A stretch of 49,253 nucleotides of DNA from an uncultured Campylobacter sp. (GTDB taxonomy: Bacteria; Campylobacterota; Campylobacteria; Campylobacterales; Campylobacteraceae): positions 1 to 49,253 of the forward strand of contig CAKVDW010000014.1 of assembly GCA_934728065.1 (NCBI GenBank), read 5' to 3'. The position numbers were made by a program, and so were the translations under genes. The stretch's first letter is position 1, and each line of letters starts with the position of its first letter. This document shows positions 34,742 to 44,950 of this stretch, in pieces. The notes under the pieces were generated by a model, which was not told where the DNA came from, did no database searches, and saw nothing but the letters and a program-made list of their open reading frames with translations.

Positions 34742-35769
34742 TTTTCGCCTTTTTGTGTATCTTTAAGCCTTTTTATACTTTTATCAAAGTCTGATTCTAT
34801 CTTTTGGGTTTTGTTAAAAATTTCATACTCGCTATTTGCTTTTTCAAGTGCTTTTTGGTGCGAAATTTTGCCTTTGTCCTTTAAAATGTCGTATTTGCGA
34901 AATGCTAAAAATTCATTGACACTTTGGGCAAATTCCTCCATTGTAAAGGTGTTTTCGCGTTCTATTAAATCCTCGATATAGTCAAAATATCCGCTCACTG
35001 CTCGTTCTAACTTGCGAATTTGCGCTTCATTTAAATAATTTTTCGCCACGCTCACATCGCTTTTTAAGATTCTGCCTTCGGGGGCGTTTTTCCACGAAGT
35101 TAAGCCCATATTTTCTTTTTGTGCGTTGGCGTTTTCGTAGATGATTTGAGCGGCGGTTTTGTGCGTGATGGCGTAGTGAAATTTGTTTTGAATCGTGGCG
35201 TAAAATTCTTGCGTGATGGCTGAATTTTTATCATAATCAATGCTGCATTCTGCAAAAATGTCGGTGATTTGCTGATAAATGCGCCTTTCGCTTGCGCGGA
35301 TAGAACGCACGCGCTCCAAAAGCTCTTTGAAATAATCCTTATCAAAAATCGCTCCGCCTTGTTTGAGCCGCTCATCATCAAGCACAAAGCCTTTAAGCGT
35401 GAATTCTTTAAGCACCTTTGTCGCCCAAATGCGAAAATGCGTGGCTTTTTTGGAATTTACGCGGTAGCCAACGGAGATAATGGCATCAAGATTATAAAAA
35501 TTTGTTAGCTTGCTTTGCGTTTTGCCCGTAATTGCGCCGTGTGGAGTGGTTATTTCCATTTTGGAAATAACCACTTTTTCATCTAACTCGCCCTCTTCAA
35601 AGATATTTTTGAAATGTTTGCTAATGGCTGAAATATTCACACCAAAAAGCTCGGCGATTGTTTTTTGACTCGCCCAAATGGTGCTATCTTTAATCAAAAC
35701 TTGGGCGTTTTCGTTTTGCCCATCAATGTGATAAAGTGCTATGGTGATTTGTTTGCTTAAATTTTGCAT
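34738..35769 (-). CDS. rhuM: RhuM family protein within the hsd locus
   Basis: A 343-residue soluble protein. The N-terminal half has the RhuM pattern: VLIKDSTIWASQKTIAELFGVNISAISKHFKNIFEEGEL (a helix-turn-helix-like part near residues 30-60), then LTNFYNLDAIISVGYRVNSKKATHFRIWATKVL. The C-terminal half, YQQITDIFAECSIDY, has Fic-like HAITHKTAAQIIYENA features and ends in charged helices. RhuM proteins are often linked to type I restriction genes, where their role is not established. The stop overlaps the hsdS start, so expression is coupled. A 19-bp palindrome lies 76 bases upstream. AAAGGA precedes the ATG, and TATAAT is just before it. Confidence 0.88.
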   Translation of the reverse strand: MQNLSKQITIALYHIDGQNENAQVLIKDSTIWASQKTIAELFGVNISAISKHFKNIFEEGELDEKVVISKMEITTPHGAITGKTQSKLTNFYNLDAIISVGYRVNSKKATHFRIWATKVLKEFTLKGFVLDDERLKQGGAIFDKDYFKELLERVRSIRASERRIYQQITDIFAECSIDYDKNSAITQEFYATIQNKFHYAITHKTAAQIIYENANAQKENMGLTSWKNAPEGRILKSDVSVAKNYLNEAQIRKLERAVSGYFDYIEDLIERENTFTMEEFAQSVNEFLAFRKYDILKDKGKISHQKALEKANSEYEIFNKTQKIESDFDKSIKRLKDTQKGEK

Positions 35770-35844
35770 TTTGATTCCTTTAAATTATATGGCATCGCAT
35801 TTTGTGGCATTGTGTTTTTTGCCTTGCAATTTTGCCTACAATTT

Positions 35845-35863
35845 ATGCAGACAGTGTCTGCAT
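35845..35863. promoter_or_regulatory. 19-bp palindrome upstream of rhuM, candidate operator
   Basis: ATGCAGACA-G-TGTCTGCAT is a perfect inverted repeat with nine-base arms and a one-base centre, in the 115-base gap between hsdM and rhuM. On the plus strand five T follow, so a terminator reading rightward is formally possible, but all genes here run leftward. A regulator site, or attenuation between hsdM and rhuM, is more likely. Confidence 0.5.
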
Positions 35864-35884
35864 TTTTGTTGATTTGTAAATCTC

Positions 35885-37384
35885 TCATAACCCAAGCTCC
35901 CTTAAATACCCATTCATCTGGCTTTGAATGGTAGAGAGTTCTTTTTCAAGCTCGGCTATTTCGTCCTTTGTGGCGTTTAAGTCTATAAGCTCTTCTTCGT
36001 CAAAAACCTCTACATATCGCGGTATGTTTAGGTTGAAGTCATTGCTTTTGATTTCCTCAAAGCTCGCTAGATGAGCGTATTTAGCGACATTTTGGCGTTC
36101 GTTGTAGGCGCGTAAAATTTTATCGATATGCTCGGGCAAAAGTTTGTTTTGGTTTTTGCCCTTTTCGTAGTCTTTGGACGCGTCTATGAAAAGGACATTT
36201 TTGTCCGCTTTTTGCCTTTTAAAGATGAGTATGCAAGCAGGAATGCTCGTGCCAAAAAACAAATTCGCTGGTAGTCCTATGACGGCGTGGAGCAAATTTT
36301 GCTCAATGAGCTTTTGGCGTATCTTGCCCTCACTCGCAGCACGGAAAAGCACGCCGTGCGGGGCTATGACGCCCATAGTGCCGTTTTCGTTGAGGCTGGC
36401 TAGCATTTGCAAGATAAAGGCATAATCCCCCTTGCTTTTGGGCGGAATGCCGAATTTAAAGCGCGAAAAAGGGTCATTTTGCGCTACTTCTTCGCCCCAT
36501 TTGTCAAGGCTAAATGGCGGATTTGCCACGACTATGTCAAAGCTTTGCAAGGTATTTGGCGAGATAGTGTGTAAAGGGTTGCGAATCGTGTCGCCCCACT
36601 GAATTTTGGAGTCATTTATCTCGTGCAAAAACATATTCATCTTGCAAAGGGCGTGGGTTTGCCCGTTTTTTTCCTGTCCATAAAGCCTAAAATTCGCGTT
36701 TTTGTTTTGCGAAGTCAAGGTTTTAGCGACTTTAATGAGTAGCGAACCAGAACCACAAGCTGGGTCATAGACACTTGTGCCGTCTTTTGGGCTTACAAGC
36801 CTTGCAAGTAGCGTAGAAACCGCACTTGGCGTGTAAAATTCCCCGCCTTTTTTGCCCGCATTTTCAGCAAAATGCGCGATGAGATACTCATAAGCATCGC
36901 CTAAACAATCATTGTCCTCTAAATGCGATGGGCGCAAGTCCAAACGAGAGTCGCTAAAATCTTCAAGCAGATTTTTAAGCAAGGCGTTGCGCTCTTTGGT
37001 GTCGCCGAGTTTGTTTTTGTTGTTAAAATCAATACTGCGGAAAATGCCCTCTAAATTTTGGGCGTTGTCTTGTTCTATTTTTTCAAGCGCGGTGTTGATA
37101 AGTTCGCCTAAATTTGGGGCTTCTTTTTGGCTCAGCAAAAAATCAAACGAGCAGGTTTTGTCAAGAAAAAACCGCTCTTTTTTGAGCTTTGCCTCTATGC
37201 GCTGGGCGTTGCCATTATACTGCTTTTCTAGCTCTTCTAACTTTTCTTTGTGAAAGTCGCTTAAATACTTCACAAAAAGCATAGTAAGGATATAATCCTT
37301 ATAATCGCTGTTATCCATAGAGCCGCGAAAGGTGTCGCAGGCTTTCCAAACGATGGTGTTTATGGTGTCTTTGGTGGTTTTCAT
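35885..37384 (-). CDS. hsdM: Type I N6-adenine DNA methyltransferase, M subunit
   Basis: HsdM methylates adenine at the sites selected by HsdS. The 499-residue protein has the N-terminal helical domain (ACDTFRGSMDNSDYKDYILTML), then SAM motif I DPACGSGSLLIKV, and the catalytic NPPF in FDIVVANPPFSLDKWG near residue 285. It continues with IAPHGVLFRAASEGKIRQ and a C-terminal coiled coil (ATKDEIAELEKELSTIQSQM) that contacts HsdS. It is complete. The ATG overlaps the stop of the half-size hsdS by four bases, with AAGGA upstream. It should act with either specificity subunit in this locus. Confidence 0.97.
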   Translation of the reverse strand: MKTTKDTINTIVWKACDTFRGSMDNSDYKDYILTMLFVKYLSDFHKEKLEELEKQYNGNAQRIEAKLKKERFFLDKTCSFDFLLSQKEAPNLGELINTALEKIEQDNAQNLEGIFRSIDFNNKNKLGDTKERNALLKNLLEDFSDSRLDLRPSHLEDNDCLGDAYEYLIAHFAENAGKKGGEFYTPSAVSTLLARLVSPKDGTSVYDPACGSGSLLIKVAKTLTSQNKNANFRLYGQEKNGQTHALCKMNMFLHEINDSKIQWGDTIRNPLHTISPNTLQSFDIVVANPPFSLDKWGEEVAQNDPFSRFKFGIPPKSKGDYAFILQMLASLNENGTMGVIAPHGVLFRAASEGKIRQKLIEQNLLHAVIGLPANLFFGTSIPACILIFKRQKADKNVLFIDASKDYEKGKNQNKLLPEHIDKILRAYNERQNVAKYAHLASFEEIKSNDFNLNIPRYVEVFDEEELIDLNATKDEIAELEKELSTIQSQMNGYLRELGL

Positions 37385-38004
37385 TGTGCTGTCCTTTGTG
37401 TGAAATTTGTGTTTGTTTTTGGTGTAAATTTATCTAAAATCGCCTTTGAAAAGCTTTGATTTTGCGCGATGAGTGAGTGTAAAATCTCGTTTTTTCTTTG
37501 GGCGAGCCTTAAAATTTGCACGATTTTTGTTTGTTCGCTTAAAGCGATGAGTGGAATTTGTAGCTTGGACAAATCGCTTATTTTTATCAAAGCCACTGTC
37601 GTGCTTTGCAAGGTGTTTGCCATAAGCTGCCTTTTTACCGCAAGGGAGTTGAGATAAAAGGCTAGAAATTCAGGCAAAAAGTCCGTGCTTGTGGGGCTAA
37701 TCTTAGCTACGGAGTGCGTGTAGATGAGATTTGGCGGGGCAGCTTGGATAAAAATAGCCCAAATGGGCGCGATGAGCTTTACCAAAATGTCATTTGGGCG
37801 AATGATAAATTTCTCATCTATCAAGGCTAAGCGCGCTAAACTCTCGCTAATGTAGTCTTTTGACAAGCAAACACTTTGGTTGAAATTTTTAAGCGAAAGT
37901 GTGCTATAATGGTGATTTTTAGGTAAAATTTCGCTTTCTTTGCTTTGGCTTGGGTTAAAGCCCGAGCTGATTTTGGCGATTTTTTCTAATGTGATAAAAT
38001 TCAT
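37381..38004 (-). CDS. Half-size type I specificity subunit
   Basis: A 207-residue HsdS-like protein with a single recognition domain (MNFITLEKIAKISSGFNPSQ to about residue 140) and one conserved helix (LSEQTKIVQILRLAQRKNEILHSLIAQNQSFSKAIL). Typical HsdS has two of each. Half-size subunits of other systems work as homodimers that recognise palindromic bipartite sites. It is first in the operon, has AAAGGA before its ATG, and its stop overlaps the hsdM start, so it is well placed for expression. The sequence is unlike either half of the downstream hsdS at the recognition part. It could provide a second specificity, or be a remnant. Confidence 0.85.
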   Translation of the reverse strand: MNFITLEKIAKISSGFNPSQSKESEILPKNHHYSTLSLKNFNQSVCLSKDYISESLARLALIDEKFIIRPNDILVKLIAPIWAIFIQAAPPNLIYTHSVAKISPTSTDFLPEFLAFYLNSLAVKRQLMANTLQSTTVALIKISDLSKLQIPLIALSEQTKIVQILRLAQRKNEILHSLIAQNQSFSKAILDKFTPKTNTNFTQRTAQ

Positions 38005-38119
38005 TTTTGTCCTTTAAATTTAATAAAATTTCCATAGTATAATATATTTTCTCTAAAAAGTCAAGGTTTTTTTGAAAAAAGATAAAAAATGATTGTTTTA
38101 AATTTTTTAAAAGAAAGGG

Positions 38120-38141
38120 TTAATTTTTGTATATTATAATG
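38120..38141 (+). promoter_or_regulatory. tpx promoter
   Basis: TATAAT at 38135-38140 with upstream TTAATTTTTGTA is a typical T-rich Campylobacter promoter, 48 bases before the tpx ATG. The region 38005-38187 is divergent; the leftward hsd operon promoter must also be here but is not clear. Confidence 0.6.
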
Positions 38142-38187
38142 TCAATTCAAAAGCAAATATGCTTGAATTTATTTTGAAAGGAAAAAT

Positions 38188-38709
38188 ATGAGTTCAGTTA
38201 CTTTTAAAGGAAATGCTGTTAAGCTTAAAGGAAATTCGCTTGAAGTTGGAGCTAATGCTCCACAAGTAGCTTTAAAGGCACAGGATTTAAGCGAAATCAC
38301 AATAGGAGAAAAGGGTAAAACCCAAATTTTATTAAGTGTGCCAAGCCTTGACACTCCTGTTTGCGCTACTGAGGCAAGAGAGTTTAACAAAAAGGTGGCA
38401 AGTTACCCTAATGCTGAAGTTATCATCATCAGCCAAGATTTACCCTTTGCGATGAGTAGATTTTGCTCGACTGAGGGCATTAGTAATCTCAAAGTAGCCA
38501 GCGACTTTGTAAGCAAAGAATTTGGCGAAAAATATGGGGTTTTAATCGATGATGGTGCGCTCAAAGGCTTGCTTGCTCGTGCTGTGTTTGTTGTAAAAGA
38601 CGGCAAAATCGCCTACAAAGAGCTAGTGAGCGAAATCACAGAAATGCCAAATTCTGCGGCTTTGGAAGGCTTTTTTAGCGGTTGTTGTGGCTGCGGTTGC
38701 GGAAATTAA
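38188..38709 (+). CDS. tpx: Thiol peroxidase with Cys-rich C-terminus
   Basis: Tpx is an atypical 2-Cys peroxiredoxin that reduces hydroperoxides with thioredoxin. The 173-residue protein shows VPSLDTPVCATEAREFN with peroxidatic Cys59 and SRFCSTEG with resolving Cys93. The middle part DLPFAMSRF and the EYGVLIDD-like EKYGVLIDDGALKGLLARAVFVV fit the family. The last residues are SGCCGCGCGN: four cysteines (166, 167, 169, 171) beyond the usual helix end. I do not know this tail from standard Tpx; it may bind metal. AAAGGA precedes the ATG. A clear terminator follows. Confidence 0.95.
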   Translation: MSSVTFKGNAVKLKGNSLEVGANAPQVALKAQDLSEITIGEKGKTQILLSVPSLDTPVCATEAREFNKKVASYPNAEVIIISQDLPFAMSRFCSTEGISNLKVASDFVSKEFGEKYGVLIDDGALKGLLARAVFVVKDGKIAYKELVSEITEMPNSAALEGFFSGCCGCGCGN

Positions 38710-38715
38710 ATCCTT

Positions 38716-38740
38716 GCCACGCTACTTAAGCGTGGCTTTT
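38716..38740 (+). terminator. Terminator after tpx
   Basis: GCCACGCT (38716-38723) pairs perfectly with AGCGTGGC (38729-38736) around a five-base loop, followed by TTTT. It lies seven bases after the tpx stop. The rest of the gap to rpoD (38741-39037) shows no supportable gene. Confidence 0.85.
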
Positions 38741-39037
38741 AATGATAAAGCATTAACTTACACAAATTTCAAAGAAGTCATACAAAAGGTAACCGAAAAT
38801 TCAAATTTCTTAAAATATCTCGTAATGCTTACACTCTCTTGCCCAAATGCTTAATTTTACATTATTCTCCAACACAAAGCGAGCCGATAAGTCCAAAAAC
38901 AAAGAGCGATTTTTTGTTTCAGCACTAATGCCTTGCAAGGTGCTTTTAGAAATAAGGACATTTATCCTTTTATATCCACAAAATAAAAAAGTGCTAAATA
39001 TAGCCAAAAACAAGAAAGCAAAAATGGCGACCTTTTA

Positions 39038-40960
39038 TCATTTCCACCCTTCGATATAGTTTTTGAGCTTGCGCCCTACTTTTGGGTGTTTGAGTTTTTT
39101 TATCGCCGAACTTTCGATTTGACGGACGCGCTCGCGGGTTACATTTAACTCTTTGCCGATTTCTTCAAGGGTTCTGTCGCTTTCATCTGGCATAAGCCCA
39201 AAGCGCATTTGTATCACCGCTCTCTCTCTTTCATTAAGCTGGTCTAAAACCTCGTCAATTTGGTCTTTTAAGTCGTTTCGCAAAATATGGTCCATAGGTG
39301 AAAGAGAGCCTCTATCCTCAACAAAATCCCCAAATTTGCCATCATCTTCACTACCTATGGGTGCTTCAAGCGAAATAGGCTCTTTGGTGATTTTAATCAC
39401 CTGTTTAACCTTATCTACGCTAAGCCCTACTTCCTTGGCTATGATTGATACATCAGGTTCTTTGCCATTGACTTGTAGATATTCGCGCACGATTTTGTTG
39501 ATTTGATTTATCGTTTCTATCATATGAATTGGTATGCGTATGGTGCGCGCTTGGTCGGCTATGGCACGGCTTATGGCTTGACGAATCCACCAAGTCGCAT
39601 AAGTAGAAAATTTATAGCCTCGTTTATACTCAAATTTATCCACAGCTTTCATCAGCCCAATATTGCCCTCTTGGATTAAGTCCAAAAAAGGCAAGCCACG
39701 GTTAGTATAGCGTTTAGCAATGCTTACCACAAGGCGTAAATTTGACTTTGCCATTCGGCTTTTTGCCTCATCTGATATCTTTTTGCCTCGTTTAATCTGC
39801 TCTAAAATCTCTTTCAATCTATCTTTTTCTAAATCAAAGCCCGTTTTGCTGGCTTCTTTGGTTTGAAAAAGCTTTTTAATGTCCATATAAGTGCTAACCA
39901 TAGTTGTTTCTAGGCATAATTCAGCGATTTCTTCTTTGCTGAGATTAGTTATATTTTCCAAAATGCTTGCGTGGCGGGATTTTAGCTCATCACTAAACAT
40001 AGGCAAGCGGTATTCTAATCGCTTTAGCTCTTTGTCAAATTCTTCATCGCTTTTTAAGGCTGTTTCCATTGATTTGACTATCTCTGTGATGAGCTTTGAA
40101 GTGGGTCCAAGGTCCATTAACTTTTCTTTGAGTATATTTTTTTTAAAAGTGATGACAAGGGTGTTTAAAAGCTCGTTATTTTCAACTTCTTTGAAATTTT
40201 CAATGGTCTTTAACCACTCTTTTTTTGCCTTTTCAAGAGCCTTAAATTTTTCCATTACCTTTTTGGTTCTTGCGTCATCTTTTTTATTGACAACTTGCTT
40301 TTTTTCTTTTTTAGCTCTTCGGCGAGTGGATTTTTCATCATCATCGCTTTCTTCTTCTGCTTTTAATTCTTCTTCCTCTTCCTCTTCAAGCTCTTCTATC
40401 TCGTCTAAATCAAGCTCATCTTCATTTTTCTCCTCATCATCAAAGCTTTTAAAAAGCTCTTTCACTCGTCTTTCTCTGTTGATAAGGGGTTCTTTATAAT
40501 CTAATATAAAATCAATCAAATAAGGCACAGAACAAAAAGCATCGATGATAATATCCTCGCCAAGTTCTATTTTTTTAGAAATTTCAACCTCTTCATCTTT
40601 GTTAAGCAAGGAAATTTGTCCCATTTCACGCAAATACATACGCACGGGCGAGTCTGAACGACTCCATTCTAAAAGGTCATTTTCCCCAGCTAAGTCAAAT
40701 TCTTTCTCAAAGCCTATGTTTTGGAGTTTTTGTTTTTCTTTTTCTCGCTCTTTGGCTTCGGCAAGATTTTTCATCTTTGCTACTTCTGCTGATGAGTAAA
40801 GAACAACTTTGTATTTTTTACACAAGCTTTCAATTTTCTTTGCTGTATTTATCCCTGGAACCTTAGGCAAAAACTTGACTAATTTTTCATAAGTAGCATA
40901 GTCTTTAGCATTTGACTTAAGATATTCTTCGAGTTCTTTTTCTGATTTGTTGGTTGTCAT
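39038..40960 (-). CDS. rpoD: Primary sigma factor RpoD (sigma-70)
   Basis: The housekeeping sigma factor. The 640-residue protein has region 1.1 at the N-terminus, [27 protein letters not shown] (region 1.2) near residue 105, then a long acidic, lysine-rich non-conserved region with the run [21 protein letters not shown]. Regions 2.1-2.4 follow ([29 protein letters not shown] and [22 protein letters not shown]), with region 3 and region 4 with the HTH ([21 protein letters not shown]). All parts are intact. AAGGA stands seven bases before the ATG. It is divergent from panB and not part of an rpsU-dnaG operon. Confidence 0.98.
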   Translation of the reverse strand: MTTNKSEKELEEYLKSNAKDYATYEKLVKFLPKVPGINTAKKIESLCKKYKVVLYSSAEVAKMKNLAEAKEREKEKQKLQNIGFEKEFDLAGENDLLEWSRSDSPVRMYLREMGQISLLNKDEEVEISKKIELGEDIIIDAFCSVPYLIDFILDYKEPLINRERRVKELFKSFDDEEKNEDELDLDEIEELEEEEEEELKAEEESDDDEKSTRRRAKKEKKQVVNKKDDARTKKVMEKFKALEKAKKEWLKTIENFKEVENNELLNTLVITFKKNILKEKLMDLGPTSKLITEIVKSMETALKSDEEFDKELKRLEYRLPMFSDELKSRHASILENITNLSKEEIAELCLETTMVSTYMDIKKLFQTKEASKTGFDLEKDRLKEILEQIKRGKKISDEAKSRMAKSNLRLVVSIAKRYTNRGLPFLDLIQEGNIGLMKAVDKFEYKRGYKFSTYATWWIRQAISRAIADQARTIRIPIHMIETINQINKIVREYLQVNGKEPDVSIIAKEVGLSVDKVKQVIKITKEPISLEAPIGSEDDGKFGDFVEDRGSLSPMDHILRNDLKDQIDEVLDQLNERERAVIQMRFGLMPDESDRTLEEIGKELNVTRERVRQIESSAIKKLKHPKVGRKLKNYIEGWK

Positions 40961-41055
40961 TATATATCCTTATGAATTTTTGATTATATCGACTTTTATT
41001 TTATATTTATTAAATGAAAGTAAAAAAATTTACCAAATTCTTTAAAATTAAATGT

Positions 41056-41061
41056 TATAAT
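41056..41061 (+). promoter_or_regulatory. panBCD promoter -10 box
   Basis: TATAAT stands 42 bases upstream of the panB ATG, in the short rpoD-panB divergent gap. It is likely to drive panB-panC-panD. Confidence 0.55.
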
Positions 41062-41102
41062 GCCTTATTTAAAAGTTTTACGAGATTAAAGGCTATAAAA
41101 TA

Positions 41103-41918
41103 ATGAAAAAAACGATTTTTACCTTACAAAAACAAAAGTATAATCAAGAAAAAATCACAATGATAACAGCTTATGAGTATTCAAGTGCCAAAGTTTTAGA
41201 CCAACTTGGTGTGGATATGATTTTGGTTGGAGATTCTTTAGGAATGGTCGTGCAAGGCTACGAGGATACTTTAAGTGTGAGTATAGATGATATGATTTAT
41301 CACAGCAAGGCTGTTGCTAGAGGTGTTAAAGATGCTTTTATCGTGGTTGATTTACCCTTTATGTCTTATCAAACAAGTATAGAAGATGCGCTTAAAAATT
41401 CAGCAAGACTTATTAAAGAAGGTAGAGCAAATGCCGTAAAATTAGAAGGAGGACTTGAATATATTGCCCATATTAAAGCCATAACAAAGGCTGGAATTCC
41501 TGTTATGGCACATTTGGGCTTAACTCCACAATTTGTCAATATCCTTGGCGGATACAAGGTGCAAGGAAAAGATGAATTTGGCGCAAAGCAAATTTTACAA
41601 GAAGCAAAAGAGGCGCAAAATGCTGGTGCTTTTGCCGTGCTTTTAGAATGTGTGCCTAAAGAGCTTGGCAAAAAAATTACCGATGATTTGAATGTTCCTG
41701 TTATTGGCATAGGCGCTGGTAAGCACTGTGATGGGCAGGTTTTGGTGTGGCACGATATTTTGGGTTTTAATTTAGACTTTAAACCCAAATTTGTTAAAAC
41801 CTTTGCAAATGTCAGTGAGGGCATAAAAGCCTACATAAAAGAAGTGAAAGAAGGCACTTTTCCTGATGAAAAACACAGCTTTTCCACAAGTGAAGAAGTG
41901 CTAAAAAAGATTTATTAG
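41103..41918 (+). CDS. panB: 3-methyl-2-oxobutanoate hydroxymethyltransferase
   Basis: PanB transfers a hydroxymethyl group from methylene-THF to ketoisovalerate, the first step toward pantothenate. The 271-residue protein shows MITAYEYSSAKVLDQLGVDMILVGDSLGMV with the metal and substrate residues, VVDLPFMSYQ, NAVKLEGG, GIPVMAHLGLTPQ and VPVIGIGAG. It is complete. The gene lies eight bases before panC. Folate one-carbon units link it loosely to folD elsewhere in the window. A distant AAAGG is the only ribosome site before the ATG. Confidence 0.97.
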   Translation: MKKTIFTLQKQKYNQEKITMITAYEYSSAKVLDQLGVDMILVGDSLGMVVQGYEDTLSVSIDDMIYHSKAVARGVKDAFIVVDLPFMSYQTSIEDALKNSARLIKEGRANAVKLEGGLEYIAHIKAITKAGIPVMAHLGLTPQFVNILGGYKVQGKDEFGAKQILQEAKEAQNAGAFAVLLECVPKELGKKITDDLNVPVIGIGAGKHCDGQVLVWHDILGFNLDFKPKFVKTFANVSEGIKAYIKEVKEGTFPDEKHSFSTSEEVLKKIY

Positions 41919-41926
41919 AGTTTTAA

Positions 41927-43155
<1,229 letters not shown>

Positions 43156-43185
43156 TTTTGAGTAATTTTTATTTTGGTTTTAATT

Positions 43186-43204
43186 TTGGAACAGTCTTTG
43201 CTTT
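43186..43204 (+). promoter_or_regulatory. Sigma-54 promoter of flgG2-flgG
   Basis: TTGGAAC (43186-43192) and TTGCTTT (43198-43204) have GG and GC exactly 12 bases apart, the -24/-12 geometry of sigma-54 promoters, and match the TTGGAAC/TTGCTT form seen for Campylobacter flagellar genes. It lies 36 bases before the flgG2 ATG. Confidence 0.9.
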
Positions 43205-43240
43205 TGTGAATAAAAATTTATGATGAGTTAGGTAAAAATT

Positions 43241-44053
43241 ATGCAAAATGGATATTATCAAGCCACAGGCGGTATGGTTACGCAGTTTAACCGTTTAAGC
43301 GTGATTTCTAATAATCTTGCTAATGTAAATACAAGTGGCTTTAAAAAAGATGATGTTGTTATAGGGGATTTTAAAAGGGTTTTTAAAGAGGTGCAAGATA
43401 TTTTACCCATAGAAAATCACACAAGAGATGCCTCAAGATTTGTAAATTCAAGCATTGATAGAGTGCCACAAGTAAGCCAAAACTATACAGACTTTAGCAC
43501 AGGGACCATCAAAGTAACGGAAAATCCTTTGGATTTAGCTATGGTTAGAGAGGATACCTTTTATCTTGTTCGCACAAACAATGGGGAAATAAGGCTTACA
43601 AAAGATGGAAATTTTCAACTTGACAGCGATGGAATTTTAGTCAATAAACAGGGTTATCAAGTCTTAAGCAGCAATTATTTTAACAACCCAGAAGCTGATG
43701 CCATAACCTTACCTCAAAATGCAAATTTTGTTAGTGTCAGTAGAAATGGAGAAATACAAGCTAATGGCGAGGATATAGCAAGGCTTTATATCGCTCAAGT
43801 TGATGATATAAGAGCTTTAGAAAAAGATGGGGATAACACCTACCGCATTAATGATTTAACAAGGATTAGAGATTTGGCTAACTCAAATTCGGTTAGGCAA
43901 GGATATTCTCAAGGCTCAAATGTTAATCCTGTTATAGAAATGACAGGACTTATAGAGGCAAATCGTATGGTTGAAATGTATCAAAAAGTGATGACTTCAC
44001 ATATGGATGATTTAAACCAAGATGCGATTAACAAACTTGCAAGCAGTAGATAG
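43241..44053 (+). CDS. flgG2: Flagellar proximal rod/hook basal-body protein FlgG2 (FlgF-like)
   Basis: A 270-residue axial basal-body protein, paralogous to FlgG, that builds part of the rod and is exported by the flagellar type III system. The N-terminus has the rod signature LSVISNNLANVNTSGFKKDD. The centre DLAMVREDTFYLVRTNNGEIRLTKDGNFQLDSDG and the C-terminal helix VNPVIEMTGLIEANRMVEMYQKVM are typical. It lies 36 bases after a sigma-54 promoter and 12 bases before flgG. In C. jejuni the same pair is known as flgG2 and flgG, controlled by FlgSR and RpoN. Confidence 0.95.
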   Translation: MQNGYYQATGGMVTQFNRLSVISNNLANVNTSGFKKDDVVIGDFKRVFKEVQDILPIENHTRDASRFVNSSIDRVPQVSQNYTDFSTGTIKVTENPLDLAMVREDTFYLVRTNNGEIRLTKDGNFQLDSDGILVNKQGYQVLSSNYFNNPEADAITLPQNANFVSVSRNGEIQANGEDIARLYIAQVDDIRALEKDGDNTYRINDLTRIRDLANSNSVRQGYSQGSNVNPVIEMTGLIEANRMVEMYQKVMTSHMDDLNQDAINKLASSR

Positions 44054-44065
44054 TAAGGAGAAAAA

Positions 44066-44857
44066 ATGATACGCTCACTTTATACAGCAGCCACAGGAAT
44101 GGTAGCTCAACAAAAACAAATCGATGTTGTTTCAAACAACATTTCAAATGTCAATACAGTTGGCTTTAAGAAATCTCGCGTAGAATTTGCGGATTTGTTT
44201 TATCAGGTGATGAAATATGCTGGCACTTCAACATCAGCCACAACCTTGCACCCATCAGGTATAGAAGTAGGTCTTGGCGTTCGCCCAACAGCTGTTACAA
44301 AAATTTTTGAAACAGGTTCTTATAAACAAACAAGCTATGACAACTTTGATGTAGCTATTGAGGGTAATGGCTTTTTTCAAATTCAGCTTCCAGATGGCAC
44401 AACAGCTTACACAAGAAATGGGCAATTTACAAAGGACAGCGAGGGTAATATAGTAAATGCTGATGGATATTATCTTTTACCGCAAATGACTATACCAGAG
44501 GGCGCAACAGCTCTTAGTATAGCCCAAGATGGCACTGTTTCTGTTCAACTTACAGGCGAACAAAATGAAACACAAATAGGTCAAATCGAACTTGTGAATT
44601 TCATCAACCCAGCAGGACTTCACTCAATGGGAGACAACCTCTTTTTAGAAACAGGTTCTAGCGGTGCAGCTGTGGCAGGAATTGCTGGACAAGATGGCTT
44701 GGGTAGAATAAGACACGGCTTTGTAGAAATGAGCAATGTTCAACTTGTCGAGGAAATGACGGATTTAATCACAGGACAAAGAGCTTATGAGGCAGGTTCA
44801 AAAGCCATAACAACAAGTGATGAAATGCTTTCGATAGTCAATCAGCTCAAAAGATAG
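44066..44857 (+). CDS. flgG: Flagellar distal rod protein FlgG
   Basis: FlgG forms the distal rod of the flagellum. The 263-residue protein begins MIRSLYTAATGMVAQQKQIDVVSNNISNVNTVGFKKSR with the axial-protein signature. It has the FlgG-specific GNGFFQIQLPDGTTAYTRNGQF, and ends in VEEMTDLITGQRAYEAGSKAITTSDEML. AAGGAG precedes the ATG. It shares the sigma-54 promoter upstream of flgG2. A long stem-loop follows the gene. Confidence 0.97.
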   Translation: MIRSLYTAATGMVAQQKQIDVVSNNISNVNTVGFKKSRVEFADLFYQVMKYAGTSTSATTLHPSGIEVGLGVRPTAVTKIFETGSYKQTSYDNFDVAIEGNGFFQIQLPDGTTAYTRNGQFTKDSEGNIVNADGYYLLPQMTIPEGATALSIAQDGTVSVQLTGEQNETQIGQIELVNFINPAGLHSMGDNLFLETGSSGAAVAGIAGQDGLGRIRHGFVEMSNVQLVEEMTDLITGQRAYEAGSKAITTSDEMLSIVNQLKR

Positions 44858-44873
44858 TCTAAATTTACCCTAA

Positions 44874-44944
44874 TGTGAGCATACAGAAGAATCTGCGATA
44901 CTTTTTGAAACCTTGCTCTAAGTAGATTCTTCTTTATGCTCACA
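44874..44944. terminator. 21-bp inverted repeat after flgG
   Basis: TGTGAGCATACAGAAGAATC plus T (44874-44894) pairs with 44924-44944 at 20 of 21 positions around a 29-base loop. It lies between convergent flgG and an OmpA-domain gene. No U-run follows on either strand, so it may act as a 3' stabilising or processing structure as much as a terminator. Confidence 0.65.
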
Positions 44945-44950
44945 AAACAT

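Noticed and set aside
40000..40499. A 202-codon serine-rich frame opposite rpoD
   Set aside because: It is the antisense of the acidic Glu/Lys region of rpoD, which gives Ser/Phe-rich shadows.
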